Part shown: piece after piece, positions 36,601 through 50,895 of the stretch
Layout of the letters: each line of letters opens with the position of its first letter
Numbering within the stretch: position 1 is the first letter of the stretch
NCBI GenBank assembly: GCA_016617855.1
Contig: JAECUM010093624.1
Location: 55,797-119,796 of the forward strand
Length of the DNA stretch: 64,000 nucleotides
DNA from: Megalonaias nervosa
Taxonomy: Eukaryota; Mollusca; Bivalvia; Unionida; Unionidae
Direction: 5' to 3'
Notes under the pieces: model-generated
What the model was told of the DNA's origin: nothing
The model's database searches: none
Seen by the model: the letters and a program-made list of their open reading frames with translations, nothing else
Position numbers and translations under genes: made by a program

Positions 36601-39600
36601 ACAGGTCGAGTATTTGAGCATCTCTATTAATACTTACTGGCCTGTACAGGCCGAGTATTTGAGCATCTCTATTAATACTTACTGGCCTGTACAGGTCGAG
36701 TATTTGAGCATCACTACAAATACTTATGAAGTGGATGCTAAAATATCAATTCTACAAAATGTTACCTGCAGGAATAGTCAACTGACTACCTATACAGGTA
36801 AAATCCCTGAAGTGTCACTTATAGTAACTATGAAGTTGATACTGCGGCTAAATAATGCATTGAAAACTTACCTTTACATATCCAAAAACGGTGCAAACTA
36901 TACTGTATTAAAATAAGTTTTCTATAGTACACACCATACCTGAAGATAAGAAACCACTTAAGCATCATTGTTGGTACTTGCAAAGTGGACACTACAACAC
37001 CCACTGTAAGACAATGTTACCTGTAGGAAAGGCCAAATGACATTCTATACAGGTAAAATCAGTAAAGTGTCATGTATATAACTATGAAGTGGATGCTAAA
37101 AGTAGATAATATGGCTATAGCAATGTGAGGGGACACCATTGCAACCCATACAGGTATGTAGCAAACGCATATTAGTGCATGACAACAAAGCGAGAACTTT
37201 CAGAAGTCTGAAACTATGTCATCAATGAAAGAAAGAACAGAAAAGTTGGAAATTGATAGATCATTAGATGGAGTCCACCTCCGTATGAAGGTGAAACTCT
37301 TCAACTTGCTTAAGGTTGTTGTTGTTTTAGGTATTATGCCATTTTCAGTGCATGATAGGTTATACATGGCAACCAGTATAACTGGTGGAGGAAGACTCCA
37401 GGAAAACCCCACTGAAAACCACAGAAGCTACTGGCAAGCTTTCTCACATACCCACATCAGCTAAGCCTGAGACCTGAACCCACATAGACTGAGGAAAGAT
37501 GGCAGTGATCTGTAAAGGTCAGTGCTAGACCACTTTTTCACTTGGGGCCACCAGAAAACTTCCAGAATGGTTGTCTGGATTTTGTGAGCTCTCTCTCTCT
37601 CTGTAGAGAGCATACTGAAGAATTCATGAGATTTGGCATCATGCCTCATATCAATGGGAGATAGTTCTAATGGCCACCCAGCAGATAACTTTTAGCCCTT
37701 TTAAATAAACAGTTTTAGCTTATGAGGACTGGATTTGCAAGGTGGTAGTTCTCCTAAGATATTATGATTGGGAAAAAGTATCTGATGAAGAAATATGAAA
37801 GTGCGTAGGGCACATCATTTGTTTATAGGTGTAACAATTTTCATAAATCGTCCATGGAGTCACATAATGCAAGCTCCCTACCCATAATGGAAGAAGGGAT
37901 GCATAAAATCAAAGTAGAAAGTTGGTTCCTCAGAAACAAAGCAAACTGCAGCATCTTGAAGAAGCTTGAATGTTTATTCCAAATGTCTGAGATGCTAATG
38001 ATAAATAAATGCTGAATTACAAAACTGAACTGTTTGATTTTCAGCAAGATCAGTGACATTTAAGTAGGATCAGTAAAAATTTAATTTTGGTGATCCTGTG
38101 GGTTCGGGGAAAAAAATCCTAATTCTGAGTCATGTTATCAGATCTTCTAATGCACATACTTATTTCAGCAAATGAAGAAAGTCCAGTTCTTTCCTTCTTT
38201 TGACAACTGATGTTTTGCTGTTTGGATTTGTTTTCAAATCTACAAGTCAAAATTAGTAATTTTCTGATTATGTTCATGACACATGAACATTCCAAGCACA
38301 TCCTGCTAAATAAACTACAGAAACATATTTCCAATGACAATCTTCATCCCTGCTAGTATATTATTACTAATTCACAGTTTAGTCTCAATGCCAAAAACAA
38401 ACTGTATTTTTACCAAGTTAGTTTATACTAAAAACATGTTTTTTTATTTCAAAATTTTTATTCGCATTACACTAAATTTGCCAGTTCACAGAATGATATG
38501 CTCTGTTAATCATTACTGATTATAGGATTTTACAACTTGTGTTGTCCTGCTTTCGGACAACTTTAGTACACATGCATTCATATTGTTTATACCTAAAACA
38601 TTTCTTCGACATGACAGCAAGCTTGTCATGTACTGAATACAGGAAGGTCCAATGGAATAGCATATTTATTGTGTATTGGGTTAAGTAGCACATTTCTGTT
38701 GGAGAGCTGATGTACATCATGTCATAATTATTGAAGAATGAACAGTAGATCCAAAAGAGAAGCACATATAGATTCTAAGTTTTATTCAATGAATTTAAAT
38801 TTTTTCTAGTATCTAAAGTTAAGGCATTTACCATAACAAACTGTCTGCTTCCATGAAGTTAAGGCATTTACCATAACAAACTGTTTGCTTCCATGAAGTT
38901 AAGGCATTTACCATAACAAATTGTTTGCTTCCGTGAAGTTAAGGCATTTACCATAACAAATTGTTTGCTTCCGTGAAGTTAAGGCATTTACCATAACAAA
39001 TTGTTTGCTTCCGTGAAGTTAAGGCATTTACCATAACAAATTGTTTGCTTCCGTGAAGTTAAGGCATTTACCATAACAAATTGTTTGCTTCCGTGAAGTT
39101 AAGGCATTTACCATAACAAATTGTTTGCTTCCGTGAAGTTAAGGCATTTACCATAACAAATTGTTTGCTTCCGTGAAGTTAAGGCATTTACCATAACAAA
39201 TTGTTTGCTTCCGTGAAGTTAAGGCATTTACCGTAACAAACTGTTTGCTTCCGTGAAGTTAAGGCATTCACCGTAACAAATTGTTTGCTTCCGTGAAGTT
39301 AAGGCATTTACCATAACAAATTGTTTGTTTCCGTGAAGTTAAGGCATTCACCGTAACAAATTGTTTGTTTCCACGATGCGAGACAATAAATCCATGATTA
39401 TGTACAATAATCCCACTTACTAAAAGGTTGGAAAAACAGGAAACTCTTGTAATAGTTAAAAACTGATCTTCTCAGTTTCTATTAATAAAATTCTGATCTT
39501 AAGATATAAGGGCTTGGTTTGTCATACATGGTCGTCATGGTATATTCAATGCATCTGGATGAAATCAATGCAGTATGTAAGCACATGCATGTTTAGACAT

Positions 39601-42600
39601 ATTGTAATAGACCTGAGGGCTCTAAAGCTGTAATATGATGGATGGGGAGGATGGAGTTTTTTTTATGTCATAAATTTAACATGTTGTTCATGTCAATGAA
39701 TATATACAAACTGCTGAAAGAATGAATTTGAACACTGTATGTAATATAAATGTATAGATCGCGACTTACCATGATATCTGCATTAAACTGTTCATGCTGT
39801 ATGTCAAGTGTGATCGCCGGTCATGTGGTAACAAATGTCATCGATTTCAACCTCACACATTGTTAAATACTCACAAAAGCTTCTGGGATCTTATTTTATA
39901 TGAATTTCTCACACCCAGAAATATGGTTATCACACTTAAATTCACATCCAAATCATCATTTGAACAGCACTAAGCTCGATGACTTCAACAGCTGATATCA
40001 CGAAAATACGTCTGCAGGCAAGATGGCCGACACTAGAACACATGACCGGTTCCACATAGTAAATTTGTCAAGTTCACATTTTTTTATTGCATTTCACTTG
40101 TTGATTGTAAATGCTGGCCTTCTTTTATACAAGTATAAGTATGTTTTGAATATTTAATAGTGTATTCTTAATGTTTATGCTGGTCAGTATATTTTCAATG
40201 TTATCAGCATTCATTGGTAGTTGTGTACTCTTCATCCAAGCTTAACAGTGTTGGTTACAACTTAAAAGTACGTTGACGTTTGACGGACACGATATAATAC
40301 GTAATGTTTATATATTTGCTAATGACAGAGTGTAAACGGACAAGTGATGATAGTTAAATTGTATATTAACCCTCAGTTTTTGTCAATGGTTGTAGAGTAT
40401 CTGTTCGGCACCATCTGACCTGTTCGGCGTCCCGGACAAGCAATGATTGGTTAAAATCACGTCACATGACTATTTTCCGAAGAGTATAAATACGAGCACA
40501 ATTCGAAATTCGGCAGATAGCTGTCAACATTTCTCCACCAAATAAAAAGAACACTGCATTGAGGTAGTTATAATTACGACTTTATTGAATGACATTAAGA
40601 AGCTCATCGATACTTATAAAAATAAGACAAATCAATGAATTTTAACTTCTTTATTCTCAAAAACAGACTGGAATTACATATATAGTACAACAATAGGAAT
40701 CAATTCAATTCAAACAAATTCAATTCACTGCTATTCATTCAAGCTTAATATGAAAGTAATATTGTGCCACATAAATAAGCAGCTATCTCCCGCCACACTA
40801 AGAAATTAGGGCTAACTTTCAAAATACTTACTCCGTGGCTCGTCCATTTCTTGCTGAATAATTACGTTAAAGTTATGACGGCCAGCATATTATAGCATTT
40901 GTGTATTGCATATGGACACGTAACCAAACACATGCATTCATGTTTTAGCCATATTTCTTTTATTAAGCATCTTACCACAATTTCATAGTCAAGAATAAAA
41001 AGATCCTGACTTTGAGCATTTCTTTAAATTTATTATTACATTTACACAAGTTAGCCCATACCCCCCCAATCTGTTACAATATGTATGTGAATAAATATGC
41101 AGAAGACTGATTATATAACTTTTATCTTCATGTATTTTTTATGAACTATTTGACATTCTTCAGCTTTCTTTCAACTTCTTTTGAATCTGAACACACCTTA
41201 TTGGCTTGAATTGTCCAATCTTAATATTTCACTGAAAACAAAACACCTGTTATGCCTATATTGAGTGAATCTTGGACAAATACATTTAATTAGAAAATCC
41301 TGGTATTCTCAATCATTAATTGACGAAGCATCACTAATTTTGCAAAAAAGCAGTAAGCTCAATATAAACGAATACTGGAAAATACGTAATTTGTTATGAT
41401 TTTTGCAGTCTGGGCTGTATTATTTTGTGGTCATGGCAAAACTGCATATCCTGCATGGTGAAATAAAGTATACCCAATACACATAAAGTGTCCACAAAAA
41501 TTGGGGGGGGGGTCACTGTAAAGAAAACTATTATTGCACAAGAAGTAACTTTAAAAGGCATGTAGTATAAACCCATGTGTACAAAAAACTGGAGACATAG
41601 CCACTGCCAGTACATGTATATATGTAAAATAAACCCATGTCTACAAAAAACTGGAGACATAGCCACTGCCAATACATTTACATATGTAGTATAAACCCAT
41701 GCATACAAAAAACTGGAGACAAAGCCACTGCCAATACATTTACATGACATATTGTGTAGTATAAACTCATGTGTACACAAAACTGGAGACAATATATTTA
41801 CATGTGTAGTATAAACCCATGTGTACACAAAATTGGAGACATAGCCACTGCCAGTACATGTATATATGTAAAATAAACCCATGCATACAAAAAACTGGAG
41901 ACAAAGCCACTGCCAATACATTTACATGACATATTGTGTAGTATAAACTCATGTGTACACAAAACTGGAGACAATATATTTACATGTGTAGTATAAACCC
42001 ATGTGTACACAAAATTGGAGACATAGCCACTGCCAGTACATGTATATATGTAAAATAAACCCATGTGTACAAAAATCTGGAGACATAGCCACTGCAAGTA
42101 CATGTATATATCCAAAATAAACCCATGTGTACAAAAAACTGGAGACACAGCCAATGCCAGTACATGTATATATGTAAAATAAACCCATGTGTACAAAAAA
42201 CTGGAGACATAGCCACTGCCAATACATTTACATGTGTAGTATAAACCCATGTGTACTGTTACATATACGTAATTTAACTGTTTGTGTGTTAATTTTAAAT
42301 TTCTTTTTTATTTTATTTTTATTTCATTACATATTGTAATGATAACTTTATTCACTGGATTTGACTTTTTTTTCCAGAAAATTCAGTTCAGTTCTAGTAA
42401 ATAATCACTACTGCTACATTATATTTTTAGCTGACCTAGTTCCTGACCTTGGTTCAGAATTGGTAAACACAGAGTGAAAATCATTGGTCGTAATCAAGGT
42501 CATTCTTGGCTTGTGTCAGCTCTGTTGTAAACAACCCTTTTTTTTAAAAATTCATTTTCAGTGTGGGAATCATTGATTCTTAGATAAGGCTAGTACAGCC

Positions 42601-45600
42601 TATGTGCTAATTGACATTATTTTACTGCGTTGCTCGAATTAAATGATCACGTGACCCCATCTGAATTACGTTTTAGCTGGGGCTAAAACGGATGTTTTTA
42701 GTGTTTTCAGTCAGTCATTAATTTACACCTTCAGAGTTCAAGGTGTTTTTAATGTTGAAGCCAGTTTGATTTAAAATTCTTCTATTTTTTTGGATTTAAT
42801 AATTTATATTCCCTGCAAAATACCAGTGCTCATAAAAATTCTTGGACAAAGACATTTATTGGAAATTATTCGGAATTCTAAAGCCAGTATATTATTCTTG
42901 ATTCATAAAATTCAACAAGGAACTGTTGACACATCAACACAAAACAGGATATGGAAGACGTCATCGCCTTCCATCTTGGAACTTCATCGGGATTTGAACT
43001 TTGATTCATTTAGAACTTTTCAGTGATAGGACTTATATATTTAAATTCTAGGATTAATTTTTGGATTAGATTCACAAACCGTAAGTCCTTTTTCGCATTT
43101 TTACCTTGTTTTCTAGGGAAATAAATTATTCTGTTAAAATTTACAAAGCTTGTTGGCTTCACTCTTTTCTTTGTTACTTTTGTATGAGCCTACACGTAAC
43201 AAAGAAAGATTGGAGGCTCATCCGGGATATATGAATTTTGGCTAAAATATTTCAGAAAATTGTTTTTTGAAATTTAAATTCCCCAAGTTTTCAGAAGTTT
43301 TTAAATCCCAAGTACTATTTCACATTTTATTTGAAATTTTAGTGAAATCAAAAGGCCTTTTCACAATGTCATCAAAAGTGGAGACTTTTCTTTCTAGTCC
43401 TACTCAGGAGCAGTTGGATTGTTTGAAAAAAGATGAATTGCTTGAACTTGCCAGAAAACATGATCTTTCTGAGGCAAAATCTTCCTTAATGAAGCAAGAA
43501 ACTAAAACCATTTTGATCCAGTATTTGGTAGAAAAGAATGTTTTCGATAAAAGTGTTTTGGGTTCGATCAGTAAGTCTGACTGACATAAAAGTAAAGGAA
43601 CTGAAATTAAAATACAAGATGGAATTAGAGTTAAGGAAGCTGGAACTTCAGAAGATAAAGAGGAAAAACAAATACAAAATGCAACTGCAACTGGAGAAAG
43701 AAAAAGAACAAATGCATTTACAGAAAGAAGAAAAACAAATGCAATTATAATTGGAGAAAGAAAAAGAACAAATGCATTTACAGAAAGAAGAGAAACAATT
43801 GCAGTTGCAATTTGAGAAAGAAGAGAGAGAGACAGGAGAGATAGAAAGATAAACAAATGCAATTGGAGTTACAGAAAGAACAAATGCATTTACAATTGGA
43901 GAAAGAGAGAGACAGATGCAAATGCAGAGAGAGAAGGAAGAGTGGGAATATCAATTTAGAATAAAAGAAATGGAGCTGGCAAGTGAAAAGCACATTTCCA
44001 CTTCACATACAAATTCAAGTTTTGATATTACAAAGAATATCAGGTTAGTGCCCCCTTTTAGAGAAAGAGAAGTAGATAAATATTTTCCTCATTTGGAAAA
44101 AGTTGCTGAAAATTTGAAATGGCCAAGGGAGCATTGGACTCAATTACTACAATGTGTACTTATTGCTAAGGCTAGTGATATTTACCATTCACTGTCAGTT
44201 CAGCAAAGTGCTGACTATGATATGGTTAAGGAATGCATCTTAAAGGGTTATGAGTTAGTCCCTGAAGCTTATTGGCAAAAATTTAGGAACTATAAAAAAG
44301 AAGCTGGACAAACTCATGTCAAATTTGCAAGAGAAAAAGAGCAGTTATTTGATAGATGGTACTTAGCCAAGAAAGTTGAACAAGATTATGAAAGTCTCAA
44401 ACAACTTGTATTACTTGAAGAGTTCAAGAACTGTTTCCATAGCGACATTAAGACTTATCCTGATGAGCATAAGATCGAAACCATGGAAAATGATGCTTGT
44501 CCTGCTGATGAGTACTCATTAGCTCATAAAGTTCCTGTTGTAGGCAAGTCTTTCACTCAGCAGTCTACTGATAGAAAGGTATTTCAGCCTAATACCACTC
44601 CTTCTAAAACTCAATCTGGCCCAACTTTTAAAAATCAAGCTTCTGATAAGCTTGATTCAAAATTTTTGTCTCTTCCTACGTGTAACTATTGCAAGAAGAA
44701 AGGACACATTATTTCTGATTGCTTCAAATTGAAATATAAGCATCAGAATCAAGATAGACCTTTCCCAAATGCTCTTATTTCTAAGAGATTATGGTCACAG
44801 TCATGTATTGAAAGCAATACATTTGTTGGGTCTAATAAACCCCCGTCTGATTTTATTATGGAGAATTATGAACCATTCATGTCAAAGGGTTCTATATCAC
44901 TCTTGGGTGATTTGGCCAATCCTATCCCTATTAAAATTTTAAGGGATACAGGAGTTTCTCAGAGTCTTTTATTATCAGGTACTTTGCCTTTTTCTGAGAA
45001 GTCTTCTTCTAATGAGTGTTCTCATTCAGGGAGAAGAGTGCGCCTTTGTTAATGTTCCTCTCCATTGTGTAAATTTTTCATCAGGCTTAGTTTCAGGACC
45101 CGTGACAGTTGGAATAATGTCTTCTTTACACGTTCAGGGTATTCATTTATTACTAGGCAACGACCTAGCTGGAGACAAGGTTGTGGTTAATCCACTTGTA
45201 ACTGACAAGCCTTGTTTGGATCAGAAAGTCGATACAACTGAAAAAGAATTCCCTGATTTATACCCAGCTTGTGCAGTTACTAGAGCTATGGCAAAGAAAG
45301 CTCTTGAGAATGATTTCGATAAGGAAAATATTCCTTCAGCTGACAAATGTATTGGTCAGGCTTTTGATGAGGTCACTTTCACTCCTTGTTTGGATCAATC
45401 AAAAGGTATTGATCACTGTGATCCTCTTTTAACTACTCATTCTCTTTTTTCTAATCAGGGTGACAAACAACAATCACTTGTCATCAAACAGGAAAAGATC
45501 CCGTTATCTCCTGTTTGTTTCAGAGGGCCATTAGTGAAATTGAACCTAATGATGTACCTGTCTGTTATTTCATTAAAAATGGAATTCTTATGAGAAAATG

Positions 45601-48600
45601 GAGACCTCCTGTGGTACCTGCTGGTGACGAGTGGTCAGTGAACTATCAAAATGTAGTTCCAAAATCTTACAGACAGGAAATACTTAGTTTGGCCCATGAA
45701 ACTCCTCTGGCTGGTCATTTAGGGATTAATCAGACTTATCACAAGATCTTGACTCATTTTTATTGGCCAAAAATCAAAAGTGATGTTTGTAAATACTGCA
45801 GATCTTGTCATACTTGTCAAATGGTAAGAAAACCCAATCAGAAGATACCTAAGGCTCATCTGCAACCAATTCCAGCATTTGATGAACCATTTAGTAGAAT
45901 AATGGTAGATCGTGTTGGTCCCTTACCTAAGACCAAGTCAGGCAACCAATATTTGTTGACCATTATGTGTGCGTCAACAAGATTCCCAGTGGCAATTCCT
46001 TTGAGGAATACTAAAACTAAAACTATAGTAAAAGCTTTGATAAAGTTTTTTACTCAATTTGACCTTCCCAAATCTGTCCAATTTGATCAGGGGTCAAATT
46101 TTATTTCTGGAATTTTCCAGCAAGTTATGTAAGAATTAGGCATTCAACAATTCAAATCTTCTGCCTATCACCCTGAGAGCCAAGGGGCTTTAGAAAGATT
46201 TCATCAGACTTTGAAGAATATGATTCGATCATATTGCTTTGATATGGATAAAGATTGGGATGAAGGCATTCATTTACTGTCGTTTGCTGTTAGGAAGTCA
46301 GTTCAAGAATCTTTAGGATTCAGTCCCTTTAAACTAGTTTTCAGACACACTGTGCGTGGACCATTGAAGTTGTTGAAAGAGAAACTTCTTTCTAATGAAG
46401 ATATTGAACTTAATCTCGACTATGTTTCTAATTTTAAGTATAAGTTGTCAAAGGCTTGTGAGGTTGCAAGAGCAAATCTGTACTCTACTCAGTCAAAAAT
46501 GAAATTAAGGTATGATCAAAACTCAAAGGAAAGGAGTTTTCAGCCTGGTGAAAGTGTTCTGGCTCTCTTGCCCATTCCACAAAATCCTCTTCAGGCCAAG
46601 TATTATGGTCCGTACACGGTTGAAAAGAAAGTGAATAATTTAAATTACATCATAAATACTCCTGGGAGGCGAAAACAAAAACAACTTTGCCACATTAACA
46701 TGTTAAAGGAGTATGTTGAGAGAGATAGCCAGGTAAATCAAGCAATTAATTTAGTTGTACCTGTCCCATTCACTGAAGATTTAAGTGAAGGAATTCGATC
46801 AGACTCTACTGATTTTGGTGCAACAAATCTTCGGAATTCAGAAATTATGAATAATCTGGACCAGAAACTTTCGCATTTGCAACAACAAGAAAGGAATGAA
46901 CTTAAACAGTCATTATTTGAATATGAACACTTGTTTCCAGATGTTCCTATGAGTACAAACAAAATTTTTCATGATGTTGAAATTGTGAATTCCAATCCTG
47001 TGAAACAACACCCATACAGGATGAACCCTCTCAAACAGGAATACTTGAAAAAGGAAATTCAGTATTTGCTGCAGAATGATTTCATAGAGCCCAGTAAAAG
47101 TGGCTGGAGTTCACCATGTATACTTGTTCCGAAACCAGATAAAACTTTCCGTATGTGCACTGATTATAGAAAGGTGAACAGTGTGACAAAAACAGATTCA
47201 TTTCCATTACCAAGAATCGACGACTGCATTAATAAAATTGGAAGTGCCAAGTATGTCACCAAATTTGACCTTCTGAAAGGATTTTGGCAAATTCCACTAA
47301 TGAAAGGGCAAAGGAAATTTTGGCATTTGTGACTCCAGATGGACTCTATCAAAATAAAGTAATGCCATTTGGGATGAAGAGTTCTCCAAGTACCTTTCAA
47401 CATTTGATGAATATGATTACCTCTGGTCTAGATAATTGTGATGCTTACATTGATGATGTCATCATCTACAACGTCACCTGGGAAGAACATCTAGCAACAA
47501 TTTGGAAATTCTTTGACAGACTCACTGTTACGTATTGGCTCATTTAAAGTAACATAAAGAAAAGAGCGAAGACAACAAGCTTTGTAAGTTTTAACAAAAA
47601 TAATTTATTTCCCTAGAAAACACGGTGAAAAGGTAAATAAACGAAACAAGACTTACAATTTACGAAGAAGATCCAAAAATTTGTCCTAAAATTGTGAAAA
47701 CACATAAGTCCTGTGAATAAACAGTTCTAAATTGACGTAGTCTGAATCTCAATTCCGTTCCAAGATGGCGGATGATGACGTCAGACGAAGATTAAACACA
47801 AATGTCCAAAATTTTCACTGTGAATCACAATTTGTATTGTTCAGTTCCAATTTAGAATTAATTTCAGCAAATGTCTTTGTCCAAAGCCAGTTGTGTAGTT
47901 CTCCAGGGAAAATAATTATTATTTAAAAGGTAGATGAAGTACAACTATCGTCAATAACAAAACACATGTTATTCTTCATACGTACGAACGAACAACTCTT
48001 TCCAGCACAAAAGAATACGTTCTTCTTAAGGTATTAGAAACTCTATAAGATGTTACAATGTGACTCTCTAAGATGTTAAAATATGACTCTAGACTAGTTC
48101 GCAGGTACCTGAGTATTTTAAAGCAAACTAATACGTCATTTCATGTACACGCACGAAGAAATCATGGCGATTTTGAAATATCATCAAACATAGTATAGAA
48201 TATCAACAAGTATTATTAGTAATGACTGTGGTCACAGCCAATCATTTACATAGCTATTTCCGACTGTTTACTTAATACGACAAAACCGTCATACAAAAAT
48301 TGTGCTTACAAGAGTCACATTTACGTTTTAAATAAACACGATGTTTCTAACAAAATATCAGACCCTGCAAACATAATCATCATCATAATAATAATTATAT
48401 TTAATGATATAAAAATGAAATAAAAATGAAATAGAAAGAATTAAAAAGAATTCAAATTTTAACACACATATAACTTAACTACAGGGTCGTAACACTCACT
48501 GATGCAAGTTTGACAATCAATTTATCTAAAAGTGAGCTCTGCCGTGCTTGTGTAACATTTCTAGGACATATTGTGGGACATAAACAAGTTAAACCTATAG

Positions 48601-50856
48601 ATGCTAAGGTCAAGGCTATCTCTGATTTCCCTGTGCCTGTCAGTAAAACGCAACTGATGCAATTTTTAGGTATGGCTGGATACTATCAGAAATTTTGTTC
48701 AAATTTTTCTACTATTGCTGAACCCCTGACAAATTTATTGAGTAAGAAAATTAAGTTTCTTTGGACTGAAAAATGTCAGGAGGCTTTTGACAAGTTAAAG
48801 GCCATACTTAAAAGTGCACCAGTTCATACAGCTCCAAATTTCAGTCTGCCATTTAAACTATCTGTTGATGCAAGTGATGTTGCGGTTGGAGCAGTATTGA
48901 TTCAAGAAGATAGAAATGGTGTTGATCATCCAGTGTGCTATTTTTCGAAGAAATTAAATAAGCACCAAAGAAACTACTCAACAATTGAGAAGGAATGTTT
49001 GGATTTAATTTTAGCATTACAGCACTTTGAAGTTTACCTTAGTTCAGCTCCTTCTCCAATTGTTGTGTTTAGTGATCACAACCCCCTTATTTTCATCGAC
49101 AAGATGAAAAATAAAAATCAAAGATTATTAAGGTGGAGTTTGTTGTTACAGGAATATAATCTTGACATCAGGCACATCAAGGGAAAAAACAATTTAATAG
49201 CAGATGCATTTTCCCGTGTATGGAAATATTATTTCATGTACACTTTGTATAATTCATAAGAGTTCTTCTTATTTAATTTTGTTTTACTTCATGTATAATT
49301 AACATATGGTAAAAAGACAGCTTTATTATATAAATCTTTCTTTTTCTTTATGGGTGAAGTGTTACGTATACATAATTTAATTGTTTGTGTGTTAGTTTTA
49401 AATTTCTTTTTTATTTTATTTTTATTTCATTACGTATTGTAATGATAACTTTATTCACTGGATTTGACTCTTTTTTTCTCAGAAAATTCAGTTCAGTTCT
49501 AGTAAATAATCACTACTGCTACATTATATTTTTAGCTGACCTAGTTCCTGACCTTGGTTCAGAATTGGTAAACACAGAGTGAAAATCATTGGTCGTAATC
49601 AAGGTCATTCTTGGCTTGTGTCAGCTCTGTTGTAAACAACTTTTTTTTTAAAAATTCATTTTCAGTGTGGGAATCATTGAATCTTAGCTAGGCTAGTACA
49701 GCCTATGTGCTAATTGACATTATTTTACTGCGTTGTTCGAATTAAATGATCACGTGAACCCATCTGAATTACGTTTTAGCTGGGGCTAAAACGGATGTTT
49801 TTAGTGTTTTCAGTCAGTCATTAATTTACACCTTCAGAGCTCAAGGTGTTTTTAATGTTGAAGCCAGTTTGATTTAAAATTTTTCTATTTTTTGGATTTA
49901 ATAATTTTTATTCCCTGCAAAATACCAGTGCTCATAAAAATTCTTAGACAAAGACATTTATTGGAAATTATTCAGAATTCTAAAGCCAGAATATTATTCT
50001 TGATTCATAAAATTCAACAAGGAACTGTTGACACATCAACACAAAACAGGATATAGAAGACGTCATCGCCTTCCATCTTGGAACTTCATTGGGATTCGAA
50101 CTTTGATTCATTTAAAACTTTTTAGTGATAGGACATATATTTTTAAATTCTAGGATTAATTTTTGGATTAGATTCACAAACGGTAAGTCCTTTTTCATAT
50201 TTTTACCTTGTTTTCTAGGGAAATAAATTATTTTGTTAAAATTTACAAAGCTTGTTGGCTTCACTCTTTTCTTTGTCACTTTTGTACAAGCCTACACATA
50301 ACAGTACACAAAACTGGAGACATAGCCACTGCCAATACATTTACATGACTTGTGTAGTATAAACCCATGTGTACACAAAACTGCAGACATAGCCACTGCC
50401 AATACATATATACAGGCCATATAAACCCATCTCTACAAACCAGAGACACATACACTGCTAGTACATGTCTATGCATAGTATAAACCCATGTGTGCAACTG
50501 GAGACATAGCCACTACCAATACATTTATATGTCATATGAACTCTGTGTACAAATTGGAAATATTGCTACTACAAATACATTTATATGTGAAGTATAAACC
50601 GATATGCACAAACTGGTTTGCAACTACAGGAAAACCTGTTTTGATAAACCACCCTTTTTGCCAACAAAAAGTGATCTCTCAAGAAAGTCTGTCATAACAG
50701 GCCTATGCAAAAGGACTGGTTCCAAGGCTGAAATTCAGCAACTAACTATAATCACTGTACATGTCAGTGTTCTTTATTCATGATTCTTGCTAAAAATACT
50801 GCATGCATTCATCTGAAAATTATCTTATATAGCAATTAAGATCTACCTCCATCATA

Positions 50857-50895
<39 letters not shown>

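Larger units (their letters stand above)
42257..50303 (+). mobile_element. Complete LTR retrotransposon of the Ty3/gypsy superfamily, Gmr1-like gene order
   Basis: Two LTRs (42257-43201 and 49360-50303) bound about 6.2 kb of internal sequence, with a 4-bp target duplication gtac at 42253-42256 and 50304-50307. Internal order: primer-binding site, gag with zinc knuckle, protease, integrase, reverse transcriptase, RNase H. Integrase upstream of RT is the Ty1/copia order, but the RT, RNase H and integrase GPY/F-like C-terminus are Ty3/gypsy in type, the arrangement described for Gmr1 elements. The element is dead: frameshifts near 43580, 45020, 45520 and 47300, in-frame stops at 43748, 43850 and 46130, and a solo LTR inside RT. 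Part of the internal length (about 970 bp) is that nested LTR. The LTRs are close to identical by eye, so the insertion is fairly young. Confidence 0.93.

Noticed and set aside
37216..37464. Plus ORF MSSMKERTEKLEIDRSLDG and its minus-strand counterpart as a possible exon
   Set aside because: It runs straight into the SINE tail, lacks splice support and matches no family that I recognise.
41394..42250. Minus ORFs of 60-175 codons with cysteine/tyrosine-rich repeats
   Set aside because: They lie in the 60-bp minisatellite and only repeat its translation. No signal peptide or domain order, and the frames shift with unit indels.
43404..43862. 152-codon minus ORF rich in Leu/Ser/Phe
   Set aside because: Antisense of the gag coiled coil (Lys/Glu/Gln codons read backwards).
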